A stretch of DNA of 64,000 bases, from NCBI RefSeq assembly GCF_002095535.1, contig NZ_MLJI01000001.1, positions 1,125,604 through 1,189,603 of the forward strand, in the 5' to 3' direction. Position numbers and translations under genes: made by a program. Below the pieces are notes generated by a model that saw only the letters and a list, made by a program, of their open reading frames with translations, did not search any database and was not told the DNA's origin. The first letter of the stretch is position 1. Every line of letters begins with the position of its first letter. Shown piece after piece: positions 1 through 8,735 of the stretch. This DNA is from Pantoea cypripedii. Its GTDB lineage: Bacteria; Pseudomonadota; Gammaproteobacteria; Enterobacterales; Enterobacteriaceae.

Positions 1-160
1 TAGGATCGTCATCGCCGATCCAGGCTTCAAACAGGTCACCGAGGATGTAAAGTGCATCGCACTGATGCGCTTCACGCTGCAAAAAATGCAGAAAACCGGC
101 AGTAATTGCCGGTTCGTCCTGACACAGATGAAGATCTGCGATAAACAGCGTGCGCGACAT
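1..160 (-). CDS. lpxH: UDP-2,3-diacylglucosamine diphosphatase LpxH, N-terminal part
   Basis: Only the first 53 codons lie in the window; the gene continues past position 1. LpxH removes UMP from UDP-2,3-diacylglucosamine in lipid A synthesis at the inner membrane. The calcineurin-type metallophosphoesterase metal ligands are visible: Asp9 and His11 in ADLHL, and Asp42 in [11 protein letters not shown]. The ATG overlaps the ppiB stop as TAATG, so the two genes are probably translationally coupled, as in E. coli. Confidence 0.93.
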   Translation of the reverse strand, partial: MSRTLFIADLHLCQDEPAITAGFLHFLQREAHQCDALYILGDLFEAWIGDDDP

Positions 161-654
161 TACTCGCTAACGGTCACTTTCTGGATGATCACGTCATCTT
201 TCGGCACATCCTGGTGCATGCCGCTGCGGCCGGTAGCGACCGCTTTGATTTTTTCGACTACGTCCATACCTTCAACCACTTCAGCAAACACGCAGTAACC
301 CCAGCCCTGCAGGCTTTCGTCACGGAAGTTCAGGAAGTCGTTGTCGGCTACGTTGATGAAGAACTGCGCAGTGGCAGAGTGCGGGGCCTGAGTACGAGCC
401 ATCGCCAGGGTGCCACGGGTGTTTTTCAGACCGTTGTTGGCTTCGTTACGGATTTCTTCTTTGGTGGCTTTCTGTTTCATGCCAGGCTCAAAACCGCCGC
501 CCTGGATCATAAAGCCATTGATGACACGGTGGAAAATGGTGTTGTCGTAGAAACCATCACGGCAGTAATCCAGGAAGTTCTTTACGGTTGCCGGCGCTTT
601 ATCATCGAAAGTTTTAATTACGATATCGCCATGGTTCGTCTGGAAAGTGACCAT
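160..654 (-). CDS. ppiB: Peptidyl-prolyl cis-trans isomerase B (cyclophilin)
   Basis: A 164-aa cytoplasmic cyclophilin that isomerises Xaa-Pro bonds. The whole protein is the single-domain fold. Hallmarks include [13 protein letters not shown] near residues 43-55 with the catalytic Arg, GTLAMART, and [10 protein letters not shown]. Length matches E. coli PpiB. Two ATGs in a row (657 and 654) both follow the Shine-Dalgarno AGGA; I chose 654 because the E. coli protein starts MVTF. It is divergent from cysS across about 215 bp that must hold both promoters. Its stop overlaps the lpxH start. Confidence 0.96.
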   Translation of the reverse strand: MVTFQTNHGDIVIKTFDDKAPATVKNFLDYCRDGFYDNTIFHRVINGFMIQGGGFEPGMKQKATKEEIRNEANNGLKNTRGTLAMARTQAPHSATAQFFINVADNDFLNFRDESLQGWGYCVFAEVVEGMDVVEKIKAVATGRSGMHQDVPKDDVIIQKVTVSE

Positions 655-870
655 CATTCTCGTCCTGTAAAGGTTGTCGTCGGTGCCAATAGCCGCGCAT
701 GCAAAGCAGCGGGCCTTTTTGTAGACGCTCCTTATATCACAAATTGTGATGACGCGTCAGCAAGGTGGCGGCTGTTGCTATGCTGGCGTCGCGCTGGCGT
801 AAAAAATACGGCACAATACGCAGCTAGCCTGAACAGGCCTTCTTCGCACACGTTTATACGGAACCTTTCA

Positions 871-2256
871 ATGTTAAAGATTTATAACACCCTGAGTCGA
901 CAGAAAGAGGAATTCAAACCCATCCATGCTGGCGAAATCGGCATGTACGTGTGCGGCATCACGGTGTACGACCTCTGTCATATCGGCCACGGGCGTACCT
1001 TCGTTGCGTTTGATGTGGTGGCGCGCTACCTGCGCTATGTCGGTTATACGCTGAAGTATGTGCGTAACATCACCGATATTGACGACAAAATTATCAAACG
1101 TGCCAACGAAAACGGCGAAAGTATCGAAACTCTGACCAATCGTATGATCGGTGAAATGCATAAAGATTTCGCCGCGCTGGGTATCCTGCCGCCAAATCTG
1201 GAGCCGCGCGCCACGCGTCATATCGACGAGATTATCGAGCTGGTTGGCCTGCTGATTGAGCGTGGTCACGCCTATGTGGCTGACAACGGCGACGTGATGT
1301 TTGATGTCCTCAGCGACAAAGATTACGGTGCGCTGTCACGCCAGGATCTGGAGCAATTGCAGGCCGGTGCGCGCGTGGAAGTGGCTGAAGTGAAACGCAA
1401 TCCGATGGATTTTGTGCTGTGGAAGATGTCCAAAGCGGACGAACCGGCATGGAGTTCACCGTGGGGCAATGGTCGCCCGGGCTGGCATATTGAATGTTCG
1501 GCGATGAACTGCAAACAACTCGGCACCCATTTCGATATTCACGGCGGCGGTTCCGATCTGATGTTCCCGCATCATGAAAATGAAGTGGCACAGTCCACCT
1601 GTGCGCATGACGGCCCGTACGTTAATTACTGGATGCACTCCGGTATGGTGATGGTTGACCGCGAGAAGATGTCAAAATCCCTCGGCAACTTCTTTACCGT
1701 GCGCGATGTGCTGCAACATTACGATGCGGAAACCGTGCGTTATTTCCTGATGTCGGGCCACTATCGCAGCCAACTTAACTATGGCGAAGATAACCTCAAT
1801 CAGGCGCGTGCGGCGCTGGAACGCCTTTACACCGCGCTGCGTCATACCGATGCTGCTGCGGTGGCGGCGGGTGGTGAAGAGTTCGAAACGCGTTTCCGTA
1901 CCGCAATGGATGATGACTTCAACACGCCGGAAGCTTACTCGGTGCTGTTTGATATGGCGCGTGAAGTGAACCGTCTGAAAACAGAAGAAAAAGCGGCTGC
2001 CGATGCGCTGGCGGCGAAACTGCGTCAGCTGGCGGATGTGCTGGGCATCCTGCAACAGGATCCGGAGCAGTTCCTGCAAAGCGGTGCGCAGGCGAACGAT
2101 GATGAAGTGGCGGAGATTGAAGCGCTGATTCAGATGCGTAACGATGCGCGTAAAGCGAAGGACTGGGCGCAGGCCGATGTGGCGCGCGATAAGCTGAATG
2201 CGTTGGGGATCGTGCTGGAAGATGGTCCGCAGGGCACGACATGGCGTCGTAAATAA
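871..2256 (+). CDS. cysS: Cysteinyl-tRNA synthetase
   Basis: A 461-aa class I aminoacyl-tRNA synthetase that charges tRNA-Cys in the cytoplasm. The HIGH motif is at residues 37-40, KMSKS is in the second half ([10 protein letters not shown]), and the zinc ligand Cys28 is in [10 protein letters not shown]. Length equals the E. coli enzyme. The frame is open well upstream, but the protein starts at the ATG at 871 (MLKIYNTLS) by family alignment; the upstream open frame is antisense to ppiB. A strong hairpin terminator follows at once. Confidence 0.97.
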   Translation: MLKIYNTLSRQKEEFKPIHAGEIGMYVCGITVYDLCHIGHGRTFVAFDVVARYLRYVGYTLKYVRNITDIDDKIIKRANENGESIETLTNRMIGEMHKDFAALGILPPNLEPRATRHIDEIIELVGLLIERGHAYVADNGDVMFDVLSDKDYGALSRQDLEQLQAGARVEVAEVKRNPMDFVLWKMSKADEPAWSSPWGNGRPGWHIECSAMNCKQLGTHFDIHGGGSDLMFPHHENEVAQSTCAHDGPYVNYWMHSGMVMVDREKMSKSLGNFFTVRDVLQHYDAETVRYFLMSGHYRSQLNYGEDNLNQARAALERLYTALRHTDAAAVAAGGEEFETRFRTAMDDDFNTPEAYSVLFDMAREVNRLKTEEKAAADALAAKLRQLADVLGILQQDPEQFLQSGAQANDDEVAEIEALIQMRNDARKAKDWAQADVARDKLNALGIVLEDGPQGTTWRRK

Positions 2257-2257
2257 G

Positions 2258-2287
2258 AACAAGGGCGAACTTCGGTTCGCCCTTGTT
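2258..2287. terminator. Bidirectional terminator between cysS and ybcJ
   Basis: A perfect 13-bp stem, AACAAGGGCGAAC paired with its complement, closed by a TTCG tetraloop. It lies between the convergent cysS and ybcJ stops and its arms give T-rich tails on both strands. Confidence 0.85.
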
Positions 2288-2289
2288 GT

Positions 2290-2502
2290 TTATGCCACAA
2301 CGGTAATGCGTTGACCGGCAAATTCCACCGTCTGACCGGCGAAAATCTTACAGCGTTTACGGGTTTCCACTGCGCCATCAACGAGCACTTCACCTTCGCC
2401 GATGACCGCTTTAGCCTGAGCGCCACTCTCTACCCAGCCTTCGAGTTTCAGCAGATCGCACAGATCAACATGCGGGTGTTTACCCAGAGAAAAACTTGCC
2501 AT
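2290..2502 (-). CDS. ybcJ: S4-like RNA-binding protein YbcJ
   Basis: A 70-aa protein with one S4-type RNA-binding fold (LCDLLKLEGWVESGAQAK...GEVLVDG...ETRKRCKI), the usual length for YbcJ. Its RNA target is unknown. The start codon overlaps the folD stop as TAATG, so it is translated with folD. The folD-ybcJ pair is conserved in E. coli. Confidence 0.9.
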   Translation of the reverse strand: MASFSLGKHPHVDLCDLLKLEGWVESGAQAKAVIGEGEVLVDGAVETRKRCKIFAGQTVEFAGQRITVVA

Positions 2503-3368
2503 TATACGTTCTCCTCATCGTGATATTCTTCGCACGCCTGCAGCGTGTTTTGGATCAGGGTGGCGACCGTCATCGGGCCAACACCGCCCGGCACCGGCGT
2601 GATATAAGAAGCGCGTTCGGCAGCGGCAGCATAATCCACATCACCCACAACTTTACCGCTTTCCAGACGGTTGATACCCACATCGATCACAATCGCGCCA
2701 GGTTTAATCCAGTCACCTGGGATAAAGTTTGGTTTACCCACCGCGACGATTAACAGGTCAGCATGTTCAATATGGTGACGCAGATCTTTAGTGAAGCGAT
2801 GGGTGACGGTGGTGGTGCAACCCGCCAGCAGCAGCTCCATGCTCATCGGACGCCCAACAATATTCGATGCGCCAACCACCACGGCATTCAGGCCGTAGGT
2901 ATCGATGTTATAGCGCTCCAGCAACGTCACGATACCGCGCGGGGTGCAGGGGCGCAGTTTCGGTGCGCGCTGACACAGGCGACCGACGTTGTACGGATGG
3001 AAGCCATCGACGTCTTTATCCGGCACGATGCGTTCCAGCACTTTGACGTTATCGATGCCTGCCGGCAGCGGCAACTGCACCAGAATGCCATCGATCTCGT
3101 GATCGTTGTTCAGGGCATCGATTAAATCCAGCAGCTCGGCTTCGCTGGTAGTGGCAGGCAAATCGTATGAACGGGATATGAAGCCCACTTCTTCACAGGC
3201 GCGACGTTTGCTGGCGACATAGATCTGTGAAGCAGGGTTTTCACCCACCAGAACGACTGCCAGTCCCGGGGCGCGTTTTCCGGCTGCCAGACGCTGCTGT
3301 ACTTTTTCCGCAACCTCAAGGCGCACCTGCTGCGCAATCGTTTTACCGTCAATAATTTTTGCTGCCAT
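2502..3368 (-). CDS. folD: Bifunctional methylenetetrahydrofolate dehydrogenase/cyclohydrolase FolD
   Basis: A 288-aa cytoplasmic enzyme that interconverts 5,10-methylene-THF and 10-formyl-THF using NADP, supplying one-carbon units. The catalytic domain carries [14 protein letters not shown] with the active-site Lys. The dinucleotide-binding domain carries [13 protein letters not shown] and the C-terminus PGGVGPMT. The start at 3368 ([10 protein letters not shown]) matches the family; the longer upstream frame is not conserved. It is divergent from the yicN-like gene. Confidence 0.96.
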   Translation of the reverse strand: MAAKIIDGKTIAQQVRLEVAEKVQQRLAAGKRAPGLAVVLVGENPASQIYVASKRRACEEVGFISRSYDLPATTSEAELLDLIDALNNDHEIDGILVQLPLPAGIDNVKVLERIVPDKDVDGFHPYNVGRLCQRAPKLRPCTPRGIVTLLERYNIDTYGLNAVVVGASNIVGRPMSMELLLAGCTTTVTHRFTKDLRHHIEHADLLIVAVGKPNFIPGDWIKPGAIVIDVGINRLESGKVVGDVDYAAAAERASYITPVPGGVGPMTVATLIQNTLQACEEYHDEENV

Positions 3369-3533
3369 CAGAGAGGAAATCCACTGTGTTATGTTGAATC
3401 GGGGAAAGGCGCCTATTCTGTCAGAAGCGCGCCGCGCTGTCAGGCACAGATTGATCCTGAGGTCTGCTTTTGTCACTTCAGATCGTCAGCGTTAACCCGT
3501 ATCATGCCTGGCGATTAATTTAGTGGAATGCAT

Positions 3534-4034
3534 ATGATCTGGCTAATTCTTGCGACTTTAGTGGTGGTATTTGTAGTGGGTTTCCGCCTGCTGACTGCCG
3601 GTTCACGCCATGCGGCGCAGGCGCTGAGCAAGCGACTGCAACTGCCCCCGGTGCATGTGGAATCGATGTTGTCGCTGATGGGCAAAGAGGCGGCGAAGGA
3701 GTTTACCGACTACATCACCGGCGACAATGAAAGCCATTTACAAAATGCCGCGGCGGTGCTGCTGATCTGGCAGGTGTTTATCGTCGATAGCGGGGAGGCG
3801 AATATGCAGCGCTGGCACCAGATTCTGACGCGCGCGCATTTTTCTCCGGTTATCACGCAACAACAACTGTTGCTGGCGATGGGTTTTCTGCGCGAACTGG
3901 AACCCGACAGGCAGGAGATGAACGCGCTGCGCGAACGATTTAATGGCGGTTTTGCCCAGGGAATCGAGCTGGAAGGCGAGGCGAAAGAAGAGACGAATCT
4001 GATCTCAATGAGCGAATATCGCAATCGCCACTGA
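3534..4034 (+). CDS. yicN: DUF1198 family membrane-anchored protein YicN
   Basis: A 166-aa protein of unknown function. Residues 1-20 form one transmembrane segment (MIWLILATLVVVFVVGFRLL), followed by a soluble region with VESMLSLMGKEAAKEF and ESHLQNAAAVLLIWQ, which I recognise from E. coli YicN. I start at 3534 (MIW) rather than the in-frame ATG 6 bp upstream because the family begins MIW. Compared with the recalled YicN, the tail GIELEGEAKEETNLISMSEYRNRH is extra or diverged. A decayed copy of this gene lies at 6736-6870. Confidence 0.8.
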   Translation: MIWLILATLVVVFVVGFRLLTAGSRHAAQALSKRLQLPPVHVESMLSLMGKEAAKEFTDYITGDNESHLQNAAAVLLIWQVFIVDSGEANMQRWHQILTRAHFSPVITQQQLLLAMGFLRELEPDRQEMNALRERFNGGFAQGIELEGEAKEETNLISMSEYRNRH

Positions 4035-4075
4035 GCGGCGATTGGCTGGCGGGCGCAAGCGCACTCATACCGCAA

Positions 4076-4113
4076 AAAAATGCCCCCGTCTGTTACCAGC
4101 CGGGGGCATTTTT
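4076..4113. terminator. Bidirectional terminator between yicN and the serC-like gene
   Basis: The stem TGCCCCCG/CGGGGGCA around a 12-nt loop is flanked by A7 on the left and T5 on the right. It serves the convergent genes on either side. Confidence 0.85.
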
Positions 4114-4130
4114 ATTGCTGACACCGATGA

Positions 4131-5231
4131 TTATTTGCGGTTTTTACGCATGAAATCATCCATGAAGTTGGTCAGTTTTTCAGCCGCAGGCAGGGACAGT
4201 GCATTATAGATAGAGGCACGGATACCGCCGATGGCGCGATGGCCTGCCAGGCCTGAGAAGCCTGCTTCATGGCTTTCAGCCAGGAATTTTTTCACCAGCA
4301 TTTCATCAGGAAGTTTAAACGCCACGTTCATTTGTGAGCGGTCTTCGACGCTGCTCCAGCCATTGTAGAAACCATCACTGTTATCCAGCATGGCGTACAG
4401 CAACTCAGCTTTATGGCGGTTGGTTCGCGCCATATTTTCCAGACCACCAACATCATTAAGTAACCAGCGGGTAACCAGCAGTACAACGTAAATGGCAAAC
4501 ACCGGCGGCGTGTTGAGATTGGAATGGGATTCCACCTGACGGCGGTAGTTCAGGAAAGAGGGCAACTCCTCAGAAGAGGCTTTTACCACGGTGTCATGTA
4601 CCAGCACGATGGTGACGCCTGCCGGGCCGATGTTTTTCTGGGCATGAGCGTAAATCACCGAGAATTTATTGGCATCGCAAGGTTTTGACAGGAAATCAGA
4701 AGACATATCGCACACACGCGGAACATCATCGCGGCCCAGGATGCGCTGGAATTGCAGCCCTTCAACCGTTTCGTTCGAGACGTAATGCAGATAAGGCGCG
4801 TCCGGTGAAAAATCGAGTTCATCATCAGCAGGCAGGCGGTTAAATCCGCAAGATTCACCGCTCCAGAGCACTTTAACCGGGCCTTCGCGGCGAGCTTCAG
4901 TGACAACTTTACTGCTCCAGTAACCGGTATCAAGATATTCAGCGGCGTGTTTCTGACCGCGAAGCAGTGTCATCGGTACCATAGAGAACTGCTGCGTGGC
5001 ACCGCCTTGCAGGAACAGAATGTGGAAATCTTTCGACAGCCCCAGCAGGGTGCGAATGTTGTTTTCTGTTTCTTCAACAACGGCAGCAAACCAATCAGAA
5101 CGATGGCTGATACCGAGGATGGACAGGCCAACTTCTGGCACTTCTTTAATTGCAGCTTCAACCTGTGCGAGAACCGTTTCCGGTAATGCCCCAGGGCCAC
5201 CGGAGAAATTCAGGGCGTTACGTGAAATCAT
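4131..5231 (-). CDS. SerC-like phosphoserine aminotransferase paralogue
   Basis: A 366-aa class V PLP aminotransferase of the SerC family, which normally converts 3-phosphohydroxypyruvate plus glutamate to phosphoserine. The PLP lysine is in AHAQKNIGPAG and the C-terminal GHRAIGGIRASIYNA is intact. Several stretches differ from the housekeeping enterobacterial SerC as recalled (for example FLQGGATQQFSMVP in place of CHGGGRGQFAAVP). It is not next to aroA, where serC normally sits, and is separated by 2 bp from an upstream ATP-grasp gene. I infer a specialised paralogue that makes an amino acid for that ligase. A displaced true SerC cannot be excluded. Confidence 0.75.
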   Translation of the reverse strand: MISRNALNFSGGPGALPETVLAQVEAAIKEVPEVGLSILGISHRSDWFAAVVEETENNIRTLLGLSKDFHILFLQGGATQQFSMVPMTLLRGQKHAAEYLDTGYWSSKVVTEARREGPVKVLWSGESCGFNRLPADDELDFSPDAPYLHYVSNETVEGLQFQRILGRDDVPRVCDMSSDFLSKPCDANKFSVIYAHAQKNIGPAGVTIVLVHDTVVKASSEELPSFLNYRRQVESHSNLNTPPVFAIYVVLLVTRWLLNDVGGLENMARTNRHKAELLYAMLDNSDGFYNGWSSVEDRSQMNVAFKLPDEMLVKKFLAESHEAGFSGLAGHRAIGGIRASIYNALSLPAAEKLTNFMDDFMRKNRK

Positions 5232-5233
5232 GT

Positions 5234-6517
5234 TTATTTTTGTCCTTTTAACGCATCATCAGATGTGTCGGTGTGCGCAAAGGCACGGGATAACAGCAAA
5301 TTGCGGCATGCTGTTTTAACTTTGTTCATGTGGATTTGTTTATGCGGGAACATCTCTTCCAGATCCATTGCATGGACGACCATTGCCGGGTCAATTTCAA
5401 ACACCAGCAGGGTGCCTTCCGGTGTTTCACTGCAATCAATTCCCAGATAATCGAGCTGCGTGGTGTCGTAAATAGCCTTCAGCGCCTGCTGGTGACGGTT
5501 TGCAAAATCCTGGAAGTGATCCAGAAAAGCCGCTTCTTCTTCACGTTTTTTCGGATCTTCGTACATGGACGCGTTGACGTAATGCACCATCCAGTGTGAT
5601 GAAATCGCCATATGGCAGGCATAAGGCACACCGTCGATCAACGAAATACGGTACTTGCGGAACTGACCATCTTCATTGCTGTAATCAATAAAACGAGACA
5701 GGAAATAGTCTTCAACCTTAACGCGTGTCAAATATCCGGCCAGTTCGTCCTGGCTGGTGATTTTCTCCAGACCATGACCGCCATGTGACCCTGCCGGGCG
5801 CAGGATCACCGGGAAGTCACTGTCGGGCAGGGCATCGCGCAGTGTCATTTGTCCGGCAGCGACTGCGGCCAGTGTCGAAAATGTCACCGGATGTGCCTGC
5901 GCGATGGTTAAACCGGGTTTGTTCTGCAACACCCTGCTGGCGGTATGGCGCTCAGAACCCGGAATATGTTGCGGTGCATTGATCACCGGTACCGGCCACT
6001 GATTCGTGATGCTTTCAAGCTGTTGCAGCAGGAACAGATTTTCGGTGGTGGCACTGATGCCGATCATCAGGAGATCATGTTCAGGGATCGGAGATTCAAA
6101 CGGGGCTTCTGGCGTAATGTAGTAATAAATCAGCTCGATATCGCTGTTTTCCAGCAGGCAATCGAGGGGCACATTGGCGGAAAGCGTACCGGGAACCATC
6201 AGCATCAGTAAACGCAGCCTGGCTGGTTGTTGTGCAGCCCTGAGGGTGTAAACCTGTTGCATCGCCAGGGCCTGATTCTGAATCGTCAGCCCCAGGTCAG
6301 TGCATTGCAGGCACTGCATGACGGTGGAAAGATTCATCCACAATACCGCGTCATCAGGATTTTGCTCAGCGCGCTTGATCAGTTCCTGTGCGATCTGAGT
6401 ACATTCATCGCCCGCAATACTCATGCGTAAAAACGGTGCCAGTCCAAGGAAATGTGTCGCGTCAAAAGCCCTGGGCGTTGAGTTCTGGTCCGGAGAGAGG
6501 GGGGATAGTGTTTGCAA
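5234..6517 (-). CDS. ATP-grasp (RimK-like) ligase with N-terminal TPR-like region
   Basis: About 427 aa. The first ~100 residues contain TPR-like helices (AQELIKRAEQNPDDAVLWMNLSTVMQCL). The C-terminal half is an ATP-grasp domain, with VILRPAGSHGGHG as the ATP-binding loop and FEIDPAMVVHAMD at the metal-binding position. Such proteins ligate a carboxylate to an amine or thiol with ATP; the substrates here are unknown. The gene lies 2 bp upstream of the SerC paralogue, so the two form an operon. The start is uncertain: I use TTG at 6517; ATG at 6424 would remove part of the conserved-looking N-terminus. No export or peptide gene is adjacent. Confidence 0.65.
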   Translation of the reverse strand: MQTLSPLSPDQNSTPRAFDATHFLGLAPFLRMSIAGDECTQIAQELIKRAEQNPDDAVLWMNLSTVMQCLQCTDLGLTIQNQALAMQQVYTLRAAQQPARLRLLMLMVPGTLSANVPLDCLLENSDIELIYYYITPEAPFESPIPEHDLLMIGISATTENLFLLQQLESITNQWPVPVINAPQHIPGSERHTASRVLQNKPGLTIAQAHPVTFSTLAAVAAGQMTLRDALPDSDFPVILRPAGSHGGHGLEKITSQDELAGYLTRVKVEDYFLSRFIDYSNEDGQFRKYRISLIDGVPYACHMAISSHWMVHYVNASMYEDPKKREEEAAFLDHFQDFANRHQQALKAIYDTTQLDYLGIDCSETPEGTLLVFEIDPAMVVHAMDLEEMFPHKQIHMNKVKTACRNLLLSRAFAHTDTSDDALKGQK

Positions 6518-6735
6518 AGAAGTCGTCTCTTTTGGCCGTATGGTGCATCGAATACTGCATCGGTTTCTGTCCGTAGGATAACGAATCAGAGGGGGTGCCA
6601 ATCGCCAGAAAATCGCTAAATTATTCGTCGACTAATACTGATTAAGGGCTTTTGATCTGGCTTAAACAGGCTGGATGTATCTAAACGTAAAAATTAATGT
6701 GGGTGTGCTTCTGCCAGTTATCATCGCATTCGGCA

Positions 6736-6870
6736 TTGTTATCGCGATGCGGCACAGACGCTCAGCAAATGGCTGCAACTGCTTTCAATTCCTGTGGAAT
6801 CGAGCTGGAAGGTGAGGCGAAAGAAGAGACGAATCTGATCTCACTGAGCGAATATCGCAATCGTCATTGA
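6736..6870 (+). pseudogene. Decayed internal-deletion copy of yicN
   Basis: Positions 6736-6800 match the 5' part of yicN (about 3600-3664). After the shared GGAATCGA the sequence jumps to the yicN 3' end (3967-4034) and ends at the same stop codon. In intact yicN, GGAATCGA occurs at 3659-3666 and 3960-3967, so a 301-bp deletion between these short direct repeats explains the copy. 301 is not a multiple of three, so the frame is broken. No start codon or signal-anchor segment remains recognisable. Confidence 0.8.
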
Positions 6871-6965
6871 GGGGGATTGGTTATATGATCATCACTCTGC
6901 ACTTAGCGGGTGCAAAAACGTTGACGCGACAACGTGCCAACGTATAATTCGACGCAACCGCATAT

Positions 6966-7042
6966 GCGCCCTTAGCTCAGCTGGATAGAGCACCGGCCTT
7001 CTAAGCCGTAGGTCACAGGTTCGAATCCTGTAGGGCGTGCCA
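6966..7042 (+). tRNA. argU: tRNA-Arg (anticodon UCU)
   Basis: A 77-nt cloverleaf with encoded CCA: acceptor GCGCCCT/AGGGCGT, anticodon loop CTTCTAA, T arm ACAGG-TTCGAAT-CCTGT. Position next to folD matches E. coli argU, where a prophage integrates. Two oddities: a G1-U72 pair and a C27/U43 mismatch at the top of the anticodon stem. The 3' end was restored by the integrated island. Confidence 0.95.
7024..7035 (+). other. Left attachment-site core of the island (attL)
   Basis: The 12-nt AATCCTGTAGGG in the T arm and acceptor of tRNA-Arg is repeated directly at 22902-22913. A P4-type integrase gene follows directly, the normal arrangement for tRNA 3'-end integration. Confidence 0.65.
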
Positions 7043-7156
7043 TCTCCTCTTCTTCCTATATCCTTTTTAGTCTGCGAATCCCCTCGCAACCCTTATCACT
7101 GCTGCATTCCCGCTCTTTTAACTTCTATTCAGTTCCGCTAAAAACTTTACTTTTGT

Positions 7157-7205
7157 GGGGGCATCATTGGGGGCACTGGCCTGTTCAATGGAGTGAGATG
7201 CCCCC
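7157..7205. promoter_or_regulatory. Arm-type GGGGGCAY sites at the left end
   Basis: GGGGGCAT at 7157-7164 and GGGGGCAC at 7169-7176 are spaced 12 bp start to start; an inverted copy, ATGCCCCC, is at 7198-7205 just before the integrase start. The same pair with the same spacing lies inside the right end (22822-22841). I infer integrase or excisionase binding sites that may also autoregulate int. Confidence 0.5.
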
Positions 7206-7207
7206 AA

Positions 7208-8389
7208 ATGAAGCTCAATGCCCGTCAAATCGAGACTGCCAAGCCGAAAGACAAAGCCTACAAACTGGCTGACGGCGGCGGTCTGTACCTCGAAATCTTC
7301 CCCACTGGTGGTAAAAGCTGGCGGCTGAAATACCGCTTTGCAGGAAAAGAAAAGCGCGTGGTGTTTGGTTTGTATCCTGCGGTGTCACTTGCTCAGGCGC
7401 GGGGCAAGCGCGAAGACGCGAAAAGGATACTGGCCGCCGGTGGCGACCCCGGCGCGCTGAAGCAGGAAGCGAAACAGGCCAAAATCCTTGCGTTGAACAA
7501 CAACTTTGAAGCGATGGCGCGGGAATGGCACGAGTACAAGAGCGTGGGCTGGTCGAAGGGCTATGCTAACGACATCCTTGAGTACCTGCGCAAAGATATC
7601 TTTCCCCACGTCGGCAAAATGCCCGTCACTGAAATCAAATCGACCAGAATGCTCGAAGTGCTGAGGAAAATGGAGCAGCGCGGCGTGCTGGATAAACTAA
7701 AGAAAACCCGCCAGGCGTGTAGTCAGATCTATGCCTACGCCATCATAACCGGCAGGGCGGAGTACAACCCCGTCACTGATCTGGCCGGTGCGTTGAAAAG
7801 CCCGAAGCAAAAACATTTCCCTCATCTGCTGAATAATGAGTTAGGCGCGTTTATGCGCGCGCTCTGTGGTTATAGCGGCAGCCTGATGACTCAGTACGCC
7901 ACGCGCTTGCTGATGCTGACAGGGACGCGAACGATTGAGTTACGCGCTGCTGAGTGGCGTGAATTTGATTTAAGTAAAGGACTCTGGGAGGTCCCCGCAG
8001 AACGCATGAAGATGCGGCGTAAGCATTCTGTGCCGCTGTCTCGGCAGGCTGTTGAGTTGCTGGAGGAGATCCAGCAACTGACCGGGCGTGGGAAGTATGT
8101 GTTTCCGGGTAGGAGCAATGCCGGAAAGCCGATGAGTGAAGCCACGATTAATCAGGTGATCAAACGGGTTGGCTACGATGGGAAGGCTACAGGGCATGGG
8201 TTCAGGCATACCATGAGTACCGTTTTGCATGAGCAGGGGTATAACACCGCGTGGATTGAGTTGCAGTTGGCGCATGTGGACAGGAATACCATTCGCGGCA
8301 CGTACAACCATGCGCAGTATATGGATGGGCGGAGGGAGATGTTGCAGTGGTATGCGGATTATTTGGATGGGTTGAGGGATGGGGGTTGA
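7208..8389 (+). CDS. int: P4-type tyrosine integrase
   Basis: A 393-aa site-specific recombinase that inserts and excises the island at tRNA-Arg. Residues 1-90 are the P4-integrase N-terminal arm-binding domain (KLNARQIETAKPKDKAYKLADGGGLYL). The catalytic domain shows Arg241 in TGTRTIEL, His330-x-x-Arg333 in HGFRH, His356 in LAHV and the nucleophile Tyr366 in GTYNHAQY. All catalytic residues are present, so it is probably active. I start at 7208 (MKLNARQ) by family alignment; the upstream in-frame ATG at 7198 would add MPPN-type residues encoded by the putative operator. Confidence 0.92.
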   Translation: MKLNARQIETAKPKDKAYKLADGGGLYLEIFPTGGKSWRLKYRFAGKEKRVVFGLYPAVSLAQARGKREDAKRILAAGGDPGALKQEAKQAKILALNNNFEAMAREWHEYKSVGWSKGYANDILEYLRKDIFPHVGKMPVTEIKSTRMLEVLRKMEQRGVLDKLKKTRQACSQIYAYAIITGRAEYNPVTDLAGALKSPKQKHFPHLLNNELGAFMRALCGYSGSLMTQYATRLLMLTGTRTIELRAAEWREFDLSKGLWEVPAERMKMRRKHSVPLSRQAVELLEEIQQLTGRGKYVFPGRSNAGKPMSEATINQVIKRVGYDGKATGHGFRHTMSTVLHEQGYNTAWIELQLAHVDRNTIRGTYNHAQYMDGRREMLQWYADYLDGLRDGG

Positions 8390-8735
8390 GTTTAAGGAAT
8401 GGGGTAAGTCGGTTTTGTGTCAGAGATGGGCGTTGCAGGAAATTGTTATTACTCTCATTTCATTGTTCAACCCCATGTAAAGCGGGCAGTTCAGCTTATT
8501 AGCTACCAGCAGCCGAGGGTATAAACCTGTGTACCGTATGGGATGTGGAATAAAGCGCAAGTAAAGCCGGGTATCAGGCAGCAGCGCGTTTTGAGTCTTA
8601 GTTATCGTCCACTTGAAGTAATGTAAATATCACACAATTTTATTGCATGTTACTCATTGACCCTCTTTTGGCGGTTTGAATTGCCAGGATAATTAAGGCA
8701 TTAATAACACTTCTGCGCGACCCGGAGGGATAACA
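8390..8735. other. Non-coding gap between int and the SIR2 gene
   Basis: 346 bp with no convincing ORF or RNA. It should contain the promoter for the SIR2 gene. GGAGGG just before 8736 is that gene's ribosome-binding site. Confidence 0.5.

Noticed and set aside
214-870. Upstream extension of cysS in the same frame
   Set aside because: The stretch is antisense to ppiB and the intergenic region; CysS has its normal 461-aa length from 871.
4131-5231. Ordinary housekeeping serC
   Set aside because: It is not beside aroA, is paired with an ATP-grasp gene and differs in several conserved stretches; still not fully excluded.
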